A DNA stretch of 64,000 nt from Ignavibacteriota bacterium (GCA_019637995.1 JAHBUQ010000002.1:1069428-1133427), one strand, 5' to 3'. Positions 1 to 9,110 are shown, counted from the stretch's first letter. Notes: a model not told the origin generated them from the sequence alone. A program made the numbers and translations.

Positions 1-2
1 AG

Positions 3-581
3 AAGCTTCGTGAAGATAAGGATTTTAAATCACAGGATTTTGAGTATTTTACAAATGGTATGACAAGACTTGTTACCAAATCTACTGACTCATTGCTTGG
101 AAAAACAATCGGTCAGGTAATAACACTTCAAAAAAATCATGAACGTGATGAAATCTCCGCTACTGCTGCTAACCAAGCAACTAAAGTAGAACTTGTTCTG
201 AATCACGAATTCAAATACGTTGGTATGAACCCGCGAAATGTTGATTTGAATGATAATTCTAAACGCGAAGTTGATTTCCTGATTTATGAAATTACTAATA
301 AATCAGAAAAAGAAATTACTGATTTAGAAGGAATTTTGCAGTTTATTACTCCAAATAATGAAACTCTTAAAATTTATCCAATCGTCGCTTCAAAAATCCT
401 TAAGGATGAAGTTCTCAAACCTGGTGAAACAAAGAGATTTTCACATCCTTTCAATCACGACATAAATAATCCAAATGATGAAAGAGTCAGAAATGAACAC
501 TCTTCTCTAAGACCAATTTGGATTGCTTCAAAAATCATCTTCAAAGATGGATCCCAAATAAGTGTTACTAAAACCTTATAA
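3..581 (+). CDS. Hypothetical protein, 5'-truncated by the window edge
   Basis: The reading frame is open from base 3, so this is the 3' part of a longer gene and the ATG at 60 is probably internal. The residues before that ATG read KLREDKDFKSQDFEYFTNG and continue smoothly into it. The visible ~192 residues hold no cysteine cluster or catalytic motif. The C-terminal ~120 residues look like a beta-rich sandwich, with alternating hydrophobic strands and a 'LKPGETKRF' turn of the kind found in proteins that compare bond or anchor domains, so an extracytoplasmic role is possible. I do not recognise the family. An intrinsic terminator follows 20 bases after the stop, so this is the last gene of its transcript. 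Confidence 0.7.
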   Translation, partial: KLREDKDFKSQDFEYFTNGMTRLVTKSTDSLLGKTIGQVITLQKNHERDEISATAANQATKVELVLNHEFKYVGMNPRNVDLNDNSKREVDFLIYEITNKSEKEITDLEGILQFITPNNETLKIYPIVASKILKDEVLKPGETKRFSHPFNHDINNPNDERVRNEHSSLRPIWIASKIIFKDGSQISVTKTL

Positions 582-600
582 TAAAATTCTTTTCTTAGTT

Positions 601-636
601 AAAAATCCTTCAATTTAATTGAGGGATTTTTTTTAT
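601..636 (+). terminator. Intrinsic terminator after the first gene
   Basis: AAAAATCC is followed by TTCAATTTAATTGA and then GGATTTTT, giving a stem with a T-rich 3' side that continues as a T run. It ends transcription of the truncated gene before the cytochrome gene. Confidence 0.75.
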
Positions 637-924
637 TTTTATAAGTCGCAAAAAAACGACATTTTAATGAAAATTATGTATATAACATGACATAAATATA
701 CCCGAAAAAACCACATATATATTTATCAACATCTTTTGGAAGCACCTATATCATATAGCATTTAACCAGCTACTATAAATATGGTTGTATACAAAAGATT
801 TTTTTTTCTTGCATTGAGCTTTAATATATCTTATTTTTGATTTAAAATATGTTGTAAAATGAAATTGATTATATTTTTTTTGTATATTTATATATTATTT
901 ATTAATAATTTTAGGATGAGTTAT
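637..924. other. AT-rich leader between genes, no gene seen
   Basis: No coding frame is convincing here. It holds a short GTCG/CGAC hairpin near 645-660 and, toward the right end, the promoter candidate of the cytochrome gene. The AT-rich frame between 859 and 924 is open but reads as poly-Leu/Ile/Phe and lies upstream of the better start. Confidence 0.5.
809..839 (+). promoter_or_regulatory. Candidate Bacteroidota-type promoter of the multiheme cytochrome gene
   Basis: TATTTTTG at 832-839 matches the known Bacteroidota -7 element TAnnTTTG. A TTG-containing stretch (TTGC at 809-812) lies 19 bases upstream, in the place of the -33 TTTG box. The implied transcription start near 846 would give a leader of about 80 bases before the ATG at 925. 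The match is by eye only. Confidence 0.4.
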
Positions 925-1995
925 ATGGAAATCTTTAAAAAATTCTCTATGCTCCTTGTTATGGTAGTATTCAGTTTAGCAATGCTTAACTGTACTAAAG
1001 AAGGACCTGCCGGACCAGCCGGCAAAGATGGCGCTGCCGGTAAAGATGGCGCAGATGGTAAAGACGGCAACGCAACTTGCGGCGTTTGTCACTCAGACAA
1101 TGCTGATGCAGTAAATTTGATTTTTGCACAGTATGAATTATCTCAACACAATCGTGGTGTAGTATTTGACTATACTGCTGGTAGAATTTCTTGTGGTGGT
1201 TGCCACACAGGCGACGGTTTCAGAGAAGCTGTAAAAATGGGCGTTGATGATCCGTCTTCAGTTGCAACTGAAGCAATTAATTGTAAAACATGTCATAAGA
1301 TTCACGTAAATTATGACGAAACAGATTGGGCTATGCGACATGAAGGACCTGTTAAATTGCGTAAAACAGGATTCGATTTCGACCAGAAAGTTGCCAATAC
1401 TTGTGTAAGATGCCATCAAGCACGCACTTACAATGATGTTGCAGGTGCTGACACTACATTCATAACAACCGGAAGTACTACTTATACAAGATATGGACCT
1501 CATTATGCCACAGCAGCAAATGTTATGGCTATGAAAGGTTTATACCACTTTGAAGGACCTGAAAATATTCCTACAAACAATATTCATGGTAACCTTGAAA
1601 AAGGTTGTGCATCTTGTCACATGGGATCATTATCAACTAATCCATCTGTTGGCGGTCACTCGTTTAAGATGACACCTGCTCAGATGACTCAGATTGATGA
1701 ATGTAAAACTTGCCATCCAACAGGTGATTTTACTGCAGGTACAAAAGCAAAAGAAATTGCTGCAATGATAGCTGAAATGAGAGAAATTGTAGTTGAAAAG
1801 GGTTGGGTGGACTTGTCATCAGCTCCATCTGAATATTTTGCTCAGTCAAAAGAAGGTAACTATATGACTAAGCAACAAGTCGAAGCAACTTTGAACTATT
1901 TCTATATTTCAAGAGACAGAAGTAATGGCGCTCATAACCCGCGTTATGTATATGCTATTGCAAAAAATACTCTTGAATTTTTGAAAACTCAATAA
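925..1995 (+). CDS. Six-heme c-type cytochrome lipoprotein with collagen-like linker
   Basis: The 356-residue protein has six CxxCH heme-binding motifs (CGVCH at residue 52, then CGGCH, CKTCH, CVRCH, CASCH and CKTCH), so it should be an exported multiheme electron carrier. I chose the ATG at 925: AGGATGAG lies just upstream, and the start gives a clean lipoprotein signal with the probable lipidated Cys at residue 23 (AMLNC). An ATG at 916 and an in-frame extension to 859 are also possible. Residues 27-48 are seven Gly-x-y triplets (GPA, GPA, GKD, GAA, GKD, GAD, GKD), a collagen-like spacer between the lipid anchor and the heme domain. Neither electron-transfer partner nor reductase gene lies beside it; the flanking terminators make it monocistronic. 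A periplasmic or surface electron-relay role is inferred from the hemes. Confidence 0.9.
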   Translation: MEIFKKFSMLLVMVVFSLAMLNCTKEGPAGPAGKDGAAGKDGADGKDGNATCGVCHSDNADAVNLIFAQYELSQHNRGVVFDYTAGRISCGGCHTGDGFREAVKMGVDDPSSVATEAINCKTCHKIHVNYDETDWAMRHEGPVKLRKTGFDFDQKVANTCVRCHQARTYNDVAGADTTFITTGSTTYTRYGPHYATAANVMAMKGLYHFEGPENIPTNNIHGNLEKGCASCHMGSLSTNPSVGGHSFKMTPAQMTQIDECKTCHPTGDFTAGTKAKEIAAMIAEMREIVVEKGWVDLSSAPSEYFAQSKEGNYMTKQQVEATLNYFYISRDRSNGAHNPRYVYAIAKNTLEFLKTQ

Positions 1996-2027
1996 TTTGT
2001 TTTTATTGTCTTTAAAATTTGTTCAAT

Positions 2028-2058
2028 AGCCCTGACTTCAAAAATCAGGGCTTTTTTT
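2028..2058. terminator. Bidirectional intrinsic terminator (cytochrome / mazG)
   Basis: GCCCTGA (2029-2035) pairs with TCAGGGC (2045-2051) and is followed by seven T on the plus strand. Its left side is less T-rich on the minus strand. It separates the convergent cytochrome and mazG genes. Confidence 0.85.
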
Positions 2059-2878
2059 ATTTTATTGTCAATTTTGCTTCATCCCATATAGCATCCATTT
2101 CCTCCAAAGTCATATCATTCAGGTTTCTGCCAAGTTCTAAGGCGCGTTTTTCAATAAACTGAAATCTTGATTTGAATTTATTATTTGTAAGATGCAGTGC
2201 TTCTTCAGCCACGATACCTTCGTGACGGGCTGCGTTAACTATTGCAAAAATAAAATCTCCTAACTCTTTGCGGGCATTTTCTTTATTTCCTGAAGTTAAT
2301 TCTCTGCGGAATTCATCAAATTCTTCATAAATTTTATTCCAGACATCATTTTTATCAGTCCAGTCAAATCCAACTCTCGAGACCTTATACTGAATTCTTT
2401 CAGCTCTTAATAACGCAGGAAGGCAATTAGGTACCCCATCAAGAGTAGATTTAGGTTTTTCACTATCTTTGTGCTCTTTTAGTTTCAGTGCTTCCCAATT
2501 TTGCAAAACCTCATGCTCATCTTTCACTTCTGTATTACTAAAAACATGAGGATGGCGGTGGATCATTTTCTCGGAAATCTTTCTAACAACATCAGTAAGA
2601 CTAAAACCGCCTCTTTCTTCAGCCATTACCGCATGCATTACAATATGAAGAAGCAAATCTCCAAGCTCTTTGGAAAATTCAGCATCATCTCTTTTATAAA
2701 TTGCATCAATAGCTTCATAGACTTCTTCAATCATCAATGGAGCTATAGATTCGTTTGTCTGCTTTCGGTCCCAAGGACATTCACGTCTGAGAATTTTAAC
2801 TATTTCAACAAAATTTTCAAATTGACTTACAGCTGAATCAGGATTTTCTGGCTCAGGAACAGGTATATTACTACTCAT
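2057..2878 (-). CDS. mazG: Nucleoside triphosphate pyrophosphohydrolase MazG
   Basis: MazG hydrolyses NTPs and dNTPs to the monophosphate and pyrophosphate, and so clears non-canonical nucleotides. The N-terminal copy of the fold carries the known metal-binding pattern: ECPWDRKQT at residues 33-41, EEVYE at 51-55 and ELGD at 71-74. A second, less conserved copy follows, with ELGDFIFAIVNAARH. At 273 residues it matches the full-length two-domain bacterial enzyme. The gene starts 14 bases downstream of pyk and is very probably cotranscribed with it. Confidence 0.93.
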   Translation of the reverse strand: MSSNIPVPEPENPDSAVSQFENFVEIVKILRRECPWDRKQTNESIAPLMIEEVYEAIDAIYKRDDAEFSKELGDLLLHIVMHAVMAEERGGFSLTDVVRKISEKMIHRHPHVFSNTEVKDEHEVLQNWEALKLKEHKDSEKPKSTLDGVPNCLPALLRAERIQYKVSRVGFDWTDKNDVWNKIYEEFDEFRRELTSGNKENARKELGDFIFAIVNAARHEGIVAEEALHLTNNKFKSRFQFIEKRALELGRNLNDMTLEEMDAIWDEAKLTIK

Positions 2879-2892
2879 AATTTCAAAAATAA

Positions 2893-4314
2893 TTAAACAT
2901 AAAATAATTTTAACAAATTGTCATTACCAAATGATGTCTCTGTCAAGCCTGATACAAATACTATCAGGTCACCCGGATTGATGAAATCCAGGTCGAGTAA
3001 ATATGGCTTCAGAGATTCAAAATTTTGTACAAAATCTGTGTCATCTTTTACATAAAGCGAAGTTACGCCCCACACGAAATTAAGTCTTCTGTGAACATGG
3101 TCATCATTTGTTATAGCAATTATCGGAACATCAGGTCTGTATTTAGCAATTTTTTTTGTAGTAAGAGTTGAGCTAGTTAGTGTAATAATTGCAGTTGCTT
3201 TTACCTGCCCGGCAAGAAGACAAGCAGCTTTTCCAATTGCATCAGATACATCTGACTCTTCTGAAGGCACATCCACACGCTGCAGGTCAGTTCTTGAAAA
3301 CTTGTCTTCAATATTTTTTATAATTCTGTACATATAATCAACCGATTCGAGAGGATATCTGCCTGTACCTGTCTCAGCACTGAGCATCACACAATCAGTT
3401 CCGTCAAGCACAGCATTCGCAACATCGCTGGCTTCAGCCCTTGTTGGTCTAGGATTTGTAACCATTGATTCGAGCATTTGAGTAGCTGTAATAACAGGTT
3501 TACCAAAATAATTGCTTCGTTTTATGATGTCTTTCTGGATTAATGGTACTTCTTCAGGCGGAAGTTCAAGCCCGAGGTCGCCTCTGGCAACCATTATCCC
3601 ATCAACCTCAGCGATGATTTCATTTATAGATTTCAGGGCTTCAGGTCTTTCAATTTTTGCTATAATCGGAACAGGTCTTCCAAAGATTCTCATTGTAGTT
3701 TTAAGTTCGATTATGTCACGAACTGACCTGACAAATGACAGTGCTACAACATCAATACCCATTGAAAGACCAAACTTCAAATCTTCCATATCTTTTTCGC
3801 TTAATGAAGGAGCGGAAAATGTAACACCCGGAGCAATTATACCTTTTCTGCTCTTTAGTTCGCCACCTTTTATGATCTTTGTATAAATACGTTCACCGGC
3901 AATCTTTTCGACTGTTAATATTAAATAGCCATCATCCAAAAGAAGAGTATTGCCAACTTTTAAATCCTTGTGCAAATCTTTGTATGAAGTCGATACAATC
4001 TCAGAATTTCCAATTTCTAAATCTTCAGTTGTTATTATAAGAGAATCACCGTCTTGAATGAATACTGAACCATTCTCCACATTCTCAATCCTAATTTTTG
4101 GTCCTTGTAAATCCTGTAGAATTGCAACTTGCCTGCCTGCTTCAACTGATGCTTTTCTAATATTGGCAATCAGATTTGCATGGCTTTCATGCGAACCATG
4201 AGAAAAATTCAATCGGGCAATATCCATTCCCTTTCTAATAAGCATAGTAAGAGTTTCTATATCCTCAGATGCTGGTCCAATCGTGCAAATAATCTTTGTT
4301 TTACGGGGAATCAT
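2893..4314 (-). CDS. pyk: Pyruvate kinase
   Basis: The enzyme transfers phosphate from phosphoenolpyruvate to ADP in the last step of glycolysis. The 473 residues contain the usual signatures: KTKIICTIGPAS at the N-terminus, NFSHG at 36-40, DLQGPKIR at 68-75, the active-site segment IAKIERPEA and ARGDLGLELP. A C-terminal regulatory-type alpha/beta domain begins around residue 350. The length is that of the standard bacterial enzyme without the extra phosphohistidine domain. It is first in a pyk-mazG pair and starts with ATG. Confidence 0.96.
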   Translation of the reverse strand: MIPRKTKIICTIGPASEDIETLTMLIRKGMDIARLNFSHGSHESHANLIANIRKASVEAGRQVAILQDLQGPKIRIENVENGSVFIQDGDSLIITTEDLEIGNSEIVSTSYKDLHKDLKVGNTLLLDDGYLILTVEKIAGERIYTKIIKGGELKSRKGIIAPGVTFSAPSLSEKDMEDLKFGLSMGIDVVALSFVRSVRDIIELKTTMRIFGRPVPIIAKIERPEALKSINEIIAEVDGIMVARGDLGLELPPEEVPLIQKDIIKRSNYFGKPVITATQMLESMVTNPRPTRAEASDVANAVLDGTDCVMLSAETGTGRYPLESVDYMYRIIKNIEDKFSRTDLQRVDVPSEESDVSDAIGKAACLLAGQVKATAIITLTSSTLTTKKIAKYRPDVPIIAITNDDHVHRRLNFVWGVTSLYVKDDTDFVQNFESLKPYLLDLDFINPGDLIVFVSGLTETSFGNDNLLKLFYV

Positions 4315-4401
4315 TTGATTTTATTTAATTGTGTCACAATGCTATTATCCACGTATCACACAAGATAAGATTTTTTCTTCAATCAAAATTCATAATTCCT
4401 T

Positions 4402-4440
4402 TAAAAAAAAATCCGGCTCTGATATTACAAAACCGGATTT
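4402..4440 (-). terminator. Intrinsic terminator of the DUF1015 gene
   Basis: On the minus strand AAATCCGG (4433-4440) pairs with CCGGATTT (4409-4416), followed by a run of T. It lies 25 bases after the stop of the DUF1015 gene and also insulates pyk. Confidence 0.85.
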
Positions 4441-4465
4441 TATAAAAAATATTACAAATTATTGA

Positions 4466-5707
4466 TTAATCCAAAAAATGCACAAACATACCGTCACGTA
4501 ATTTTGGCTCGAACCATGTTGATTTTGGTGGCATAATCTGACCGGCATCAGCAATATCAATTAGTTCCTGAATTGATGTTGGATACATTGCAAAAGCAAG
4601 TGCCATCTCACCTGAATCAACACGTCTTTCAAGTTCACCAAGACCACGGATACCACCTACAAAATCAACTCTTGTTGAGCGTCGTGGGTCTTCAATACCT
4701 AAAATTCCATCGAGAACATATTTTTGCAGAATAGCTACATCAAGTGATTCCACCGGGTCAGGATTATTGGCATATTCCGGCTGTAGATTGAGCTTATACC
4801 ATTCATTATTTATATAAAGTCCAACTTCACCCTTTTTGGTAGGTTTAAACTGTTCAAAAGCTTTTTCAACTGCAAAATATTTTACAATTTTTTCAAAAAA
4901 TTGTGCCTCAGTATTTCCGTTAAGGTCTTTCACGAGGCGGTTGTAATCCATTATGTATAAGTGACTTGCAGGGAAAAGCACTGCGAGGAAGAAGTTATAT
5001 TCTTCGTTACCTTTATGTTCAGGATTTGCATTTTGACGTTCACGTCCAACGATTGCAGCAGCAGCAGAACGGTGATGACCATCAGCTACGTATAAGTAAG
5101 GTACTTCTGCAAGTTTTTGCTCTATTTGATTATTCAATTCCGCATCTTTTATAACCCAGCTTTGATGACGAACGCCATCGGCAGCAACAAAATCAATTTC
5201 AGGCGGATTTACAGTTATTGCTGCGACAGCATTATTTATGAAGTCATTATCGGGATAAGTAAGGAAGATCGGACCTGTATGTGCATTAGTAACACGTACG
5301 TGATTACAGCGGTCTTCCTCTTTATCGGCACGCGTTTTTTCGTGCTTTTTAATAACATCATCCCAATAATCCTGAACTGATGCACATCCAACAAGACCAT
5401 ACTGAGTTCTGCCGTTCATTGTTTGGGCATATACATAGAAAAAGTTGTTTTCATCTTCTTTTAGGATACCTGAATCAATAAGTTTCATCAGGTTTTCGCG
5501 CCCTTTGTCATAAACCTGTGGGTCGTGAATATCTACTGAAGGGTTTAAATCAATCTCGGGTTTGCCAACTCTTAAGAATGTAATCGGATTGCCATCAGCT
5601 TCGATTCTTGCTTCATCGGAATTGAGCACATCGTAAGGTTTTGAGGCAACCAAAGCCGCTTTGTCAGCTACAGGTCGCCATGCTTTGAAAGGTTTGAATA
5701 CAGCCAT
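4466..5707 (-). CDS. DUF1015 family protein
   Basis: The 413-residue protein has the hallmarks of the DUF1015 family: an N-terminal FKPFKAWRP segment, the KHEKTRADKEEDR stretch near residue 120 and the invariant-looking ADGHHR at 208-213. The DGHHR box resembles the active-site box of ParB/sulfiredoxin-like nucleotide-binding folds, so a kinase- or nucleotidase-like activity is plausible; no activity is established to my knowledge. Family members often sit beside serine-pathway genes (serA, serC), but none is adjacent here. It is cytosolic, with no signal peptide. Its own terminator and a hairpin upstream at 5905-5931 make it monocistronic. Confidence 0.88.
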   Translation of the reverse strand: MAVFKPFKAWRPVADKAALVASKPYDVLNSDEARIEADGNPITFLRVGKPEIDLNPSVDIHDPQVYDKGRENLMKLIDSGILKEDENNFFYVYAQTMNGRTQYGLVGCASVQDYWDDVIKKHEKTRADKEEDRCNHVRVTNAHTGPIFLTYPDNDFINNAVAAITVNPPEIDFVAADGVRHQSWVIKDAELNNQIEQKLAEVPYLYVADGHHRSAAAAIVGRERQNANPEHKGNEEYNFFLAVLFPASHLYIMDYNRLVKDLNGNTEAQFFEKIVKYFAVEKAFEQFKPTKKGEVGLYINNEWYKLNLQPEYANNPDPVESLDVAILQKYVLDGILGIEDPRRSTRVDFVGGIRGLGELERRVDSGEMALAFAMYPTSIQELIDIADAGQIMPPKSTWFEPKLRDGMFVHFLD

Positions 5708-5900
5708 ATTTTTTTCTCTAATAATTAACGAATTCTGTTAAAAAATCATAACACATAATTTATGAAAAGACGTTAATCAAAATATTTATTGTTGATGTGT
5801 AAATATTGAATATAAACCAAACTATAACAAAGGTTTACATTTCAATCTGAACATATCTTTTTGAAATTTTCGAGCTTAATAAATGAAAAATTTCTCAAAA

Positions 5901-5932
5901 TAAAGCCGGTAGAAAAATTTTATCTACCGGCT
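5901..5932 (-). terminator. Intrinsic terminator of the dehydrogenase gene
   Basis: GCCGGTAGA (5905-5913) and TCTACCGGC (5923-5931) form a 9-bp stem with a 9-base loop. The minus-strand continuation is TTTATTTTGAG. It lies 24 bases beyond the dehydrogenase stop. Confidence 0.75.
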
Positions 5933-5955
5933 GAATATTTCACATTGAAAAGAAA

Positions 5956-7074
5956 TTAAATTTTGTCAGCAATTGCACGTGCTATTTCGAGAGTAGTAGC
6001 GCTACCACCCATATCATATGTACGTACTTTACCTTCAGCAATTACTTCGCTTACAGCAGTTTCAATTTTTCCGGCAAGTTGTTTTTCGCCAAGCCAGTCA
6101 AGCATCATTTTTCCGGCTAAGATCGTAGCAATCGGATTTACTTTGTAAAGTCCGGTATATTTTGGAGCTGAACCGTGAGATGGCTCAAATACAGCTAATT
6201 TCTTACCAATGTTTCCGCTGCATCCGAATCCGAGACCACCCACCATCTGAGCTGCGAGGTCAGAGATAATATCCCCATAAAGATTTGGAGCAACGAGCAC
6301 ATCATAATTATCAGGATTTTTGAGCATCCACATAGTCATTGCGTCAATATTCGCATCATCCATCTGTATATCAGGAAAATCTTTGCTGACTTCATTTGCA
6401 ATCTCAAAAAATAGACCGTCCGTTGCACGAACAACATTAGCTTTGTGAACGACAGTAACTTTTTTGCGATTGTGCAATTTCGCAAACTCAAAAGCAGCAC
6501 GGATAATTCTTTCGGAACCCATACGAGTGTTAATTTTACAGGATATCGCATATTCACTTCCATCAAGAGCTGCAAAGCGACCGAAAGGCTTGGATAGTTT
6601 TTCCAAAGTATCTGATAGTTCCTTCGGTACAGGGTTAAATTCCACACCGCAATACATATCTTCAGTATTCTCACGGAATACTACCATATCAAGGTTATCC
6701 TTGTAATTCAGAGGATTTCCGGAATATGCTTTACAAGGTCGCAGGCAAATATAAAGGTCAAAAAACTGTCTCATTCTGACAATCGGAGAGCGATAAATAA
6801 GTCCCTTTCCCCGCAGTTCGCTTGCAAGCTCTAATTCTGCTTGCTTAACAGGCTTGGAAGTAATTGCACCAAACATTGCTGCATCTACGCTTCCAAGTAA
6901 ATCGAGCGTTCTTTGTGGGAGGGCATCTCCTTCTTTGCACCAGAATTCCCAACCGATATCACCATGGATATATTCTGCCTGAAAATTCAGTTTGTCAAAA
7001 ACAATTTTCGTCGCTTCTAATACTTCAACTCCAACGCCATCGCCCGGGAGCCAAGCTATTTTGTAATTTTTCAT
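5956..7074 (-). CDS. Isocitrate/isopropylmalate-type dehydrogenase, substrate uncertain
   Basis: This is a 372-residue beta-decarboxylating dehydrogenase. GDGVG lies at the N-terminus, FRENTED at 133-139, Tyr141, HKANVVRATDG from 210, NLYGDIISD at 264-272 (the two metal Asp) and FEPSHGSAPKY at 296-306. Lys305-Tyr306 occupy the positions that select NADP in E. coli isocitrate dehydrogenase, where NAD enzymes have Asp-Ile, so NADP is likely. The substrate loop reads RSPIVRMRQ at 95-103: Ser is kept, but Ile98 replaces the Asn (E. coli Asn115) that touches isocitrate and nicotinamide. The DLYICLRP strand that follows is isocitrate-dehydrogenase-like. Isocitrate is the leading guess, but homoisocitrate, malate or tartrate are not excluded. 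It is monocistronic. Confidence 0.85.
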   Translation of the reverse strand: MKNYKIAWLPGDGVGVEVLEATKIVFDKLNFQAEYIHGDIGWEFWCKEGDALPQRTLDLLGSVDAAMFGAITSKPVKQAELELASELRGKGLIYRSPIVRMRQFFDLYICLRPCKAYSGNPLNYKDNLDMVVFRENTEDMYCGVEFNPVPKELSDTLEKLSKPFGRFAALDGSEYAISCKINTRMGSERIIRAAFEFAKLHNRKKVTVVHKANVVRATDGLFFEIANEVSKDFPDIQMDDANIDAMTMWMLKNPDNYDVLVAPNLYGDIISDLAAQMVGGLGFGCSGNIGKKLAVFEPSHGSAPKYTGLYKVNPIATILAGKMMLDWLGEKQLAGKIETAVSEVIAEGKVRTYDMGGSATTLEIARAIADKI

Positions 7075-7254
7075 TACACACCATTTTCAAATTAATAATA
7101 ATAATTTTTAATTATTTGGCATAAAGCCAAATGCAATATAACACTTTGAAATTTCATAATAAAAAAATGACTGTAAAATATGAAAATTATATGATTTATT
7201 TTAAATTTTCAGCAATTTATTATTTTACATTGGGCAAGGCTTATATTATTTCAA

Positions 7255-7290
7255 AAATAAAGAGCTGCTTCAATTTGAAACAGCTCTTCT
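7255..7290 (-). terminator. Intrinsic terminator of the TPR lipoprotein gene
   Basis: AGAGCTG (7261-7267) and CAGCTCT (7281-7287) form the stem. On the minus strand the sequence continues TTTATTTTTGAAA, a usable T-rich tail. Confidence 0.75.
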
Positions 7291-7327
7291 AAAAATTCAT
7301 TGGGGGATGTTAATTGTTTTTTAAAAA

Positions 7328-8833
7328 CTATTTACCTGCTTCCTGCGCCTTTTTCCCAGCTTCCTCAGCTTTTTTGGCTTCACCCATTTCAGAGTAAATC
7401 CTGTACATATTGAGATAGTATTGCTCTTTCTTGTCAGTATCAATCAGCATTTCGATAGCTTCAAGGTTTCTAACAATTTTCTTTAGGTTATCTTTGTCGT
7501 CAAGAACCTGATAGATATTTGCAAGTTCCGACAGAATCATCATATCGTTTGCAAAAGTTTTGGATTCAAGAGATTTTGCAAAGTACTTAGCAGATTCTCT
7601 GAGGTCGGGAAGATAAACTTCAGTATCAATTTTATAATTTTTGTCAATATCACGCTTGTCCTGTTCTCCTTTTTGTTTTTGGCTGGCTCTGTTTTTGAAC
7701 GCAGATGCAAGATTACGGTTGGCTCTATCGAAAGCAGCATCAATAGAAAGTGCTTTTTTGTAAGTTTCGATAGATTCATCATATCTGTTTAAATTGTGAT
7801 ACAAGTCAGCAAGCTGAGTGATATAAAGCGGATTTGTAGGTTCAGACTTAATCAAATCCTGAATAGTTTTGACAGCTTCATCAGTTTTTCCAAGCTCCTG
7901 ATAAATCCCAACCATAGAAGAGTATGCATTAGTATTTTCCGGCTCCATATCAGTAATCATTTTAATATACTTTAGAGACTTTTCAAGGTCTTGCTTTGTA
8001 TAGTAATGCTGAGCAAGAATCGCAATCGGTGATGTATTTACATCTGTACGAATTTGTCTTTCATCAGGCAGCCATGATGAAGGAAGGTCATAATTCCAAC
8101 CCATAACCTTCATTCTACCGCCTTCACTTTCTGAGAAAAGATATAATTCTTTGCCATTAATTTCGAATAAATCTGTAATTGTGGAGTCGCCCTTAGAATT
8201 TCTTCCGGGTTTAGTAAACTTAGGTTTTCCAAGCTTATCGACTGCAAAATCTCTTAGCACTTTAGAGTAAAGTCCATTATTTTTGCCAAACTGGTAATTT
8301 CTGTCGAATTGACGAACATACTCTTCATAAGTAGCTATAGCTGCATCAGTATCTTTTTTCAATTCGTAAACAATACCTTTAAGATTGTAAAATTCGAGGA
8401 ATTCCGGTCTCAGTTCAATACCGATTTTGAAATTATCAATCGCTGAATCAAGTACTGCAGGATTATTATTTTGAAGATAAAGACTGTAATAATTCATCCC
8501 TGAGTTGTAGCAGTCAATCCAAAGGTTGTAAATTAATCTTTTTTCCTGCTCGATAACTTGTGGATTTTTTGTAAGTTCAAGTGCTTTTTTTGCATTTTTT
8601 GCAGCAAGACGTTTATCTTTACGCTGATAGTAAATATCGGCAAGAAGAGCATAAGCTTCATCACTATTAGGATTTACTGCTAATTCTTTGTTCAATGATT
8701 CAATTGCTTCATCATACTGAGCGCTTTTCATTTTTACTTTTGCAGTAGTAATATTTCTTGATGAGCACTGAAAACTTTGAAACAGTATAGCTCCGGCAAT
8801 TAGCGTAATCATTAAAATAATTACTCTTTTCAT
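7328..8833 (-). CDS. TPR-repeat lipoprotein
   Basis: The 501-residue protein begins with a lipoprotein signal (Cys23 in FQSFQC) and then has tetratricopeptide repeats at about 30-100, 130-170, 265-385 and 425-495, e.g. 'EAYALLADIYYQRKDKRLAA' and 'AYSSMVGIYQELGKTDEAVK'. A non-TPR beta-like insert at about 200-260 contains a 'PSSWLPDER' segment. TPR lipoproteins of this layout act as protein-interaction scaffolds at the inner face of the outer membrane or in the periplasm; the partner is not shown by context. A strong terminator follows, and no cotranscribed neighbour is evident. Confidence 0.85.
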   Translation of the reverse strand: MKRVIILMITLIAGAILFQSFQCSSRNITTAKVKMKSAQYDEAIESLNKELAVNPNSDEAYALLADIYYQRKDKRLAAKNAKKALELTKNPQVIEQEKRLIYNLWIDCYNSGMNYYSLYLQNNNPAVLDSAIDNFKIGIELRPEFLEFYNLKGIVYELKKDTDAAIATYEEYVRQFDRNYQFGKNNGLYSKVLRDFAVDKLGKPKFTKPGRNSKGDSTITDLFEINGKELYLFSESEGGRMKVMGWNYDLPSSWLPDERQIRTDVNTSPIAILAQHYYTKQDLEKSLKYIKMITDMEPENTNAYSSMVGIYQELGKTDEAVKTIQDLIKSEPTNPLYITQLADLYHNLNRYDESIETYKKALSIDAAFDRANRNLASAFKNRASQKQKGEQDKRDIDKNYKIDTEVYLPDLRESAKYFAKSLESKTFANDMMILSELANIYQVLDDKDNLKKIVRNLEAIEMLIDTDKKEQYYLNMYRIYSEMGEAKKAEEAGKKAQEAGK

Positions 8834-9110
8834 ATTTTTTCTCCAATATTGTTATTCATGATTATATTCAAAATATAAATTTAAAATTACATACATTACA
8901 ATTAACAAAAATAAAGAATTATTTCTTAATAATTAATGATATTTTGAATAATTTTCAGTTAAATTTCATATTTTTTATTGATTTGGTTATATTTAACCCT
9001 TGCATATAACAATTAAATGCACTTTAGAAAATTCAATGAAGCAATATTATGATGAATATTTGTAAATTCAATAGAATATCCTTATTTTAAAAAAAAATAT
9101 TTTGCAATTT

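Noticed and set aside
859..924. Longer N-terminus for the cytochrome
   Set aside because: The added residues are a Leu/Ile/Phe run from AT-rich leader DNA, and they would displace the lipoprotein signal. The later ATG has a Shine-Dalgarno-like AGGATGAG.
1021..1070. DNA repeat GGTAAAGATGGCGC-like units in the cytochrome gene
   Set aside because: They only encode the Gly-x-y triplets and are covered by the protein feature; no separate DNA element is needed.
6336..6706. Frames of 80-112 codons overlapping the dehydrogenase on both strands
   Set aside because: The dehydrogenase frame holds all family motifs; these have none.
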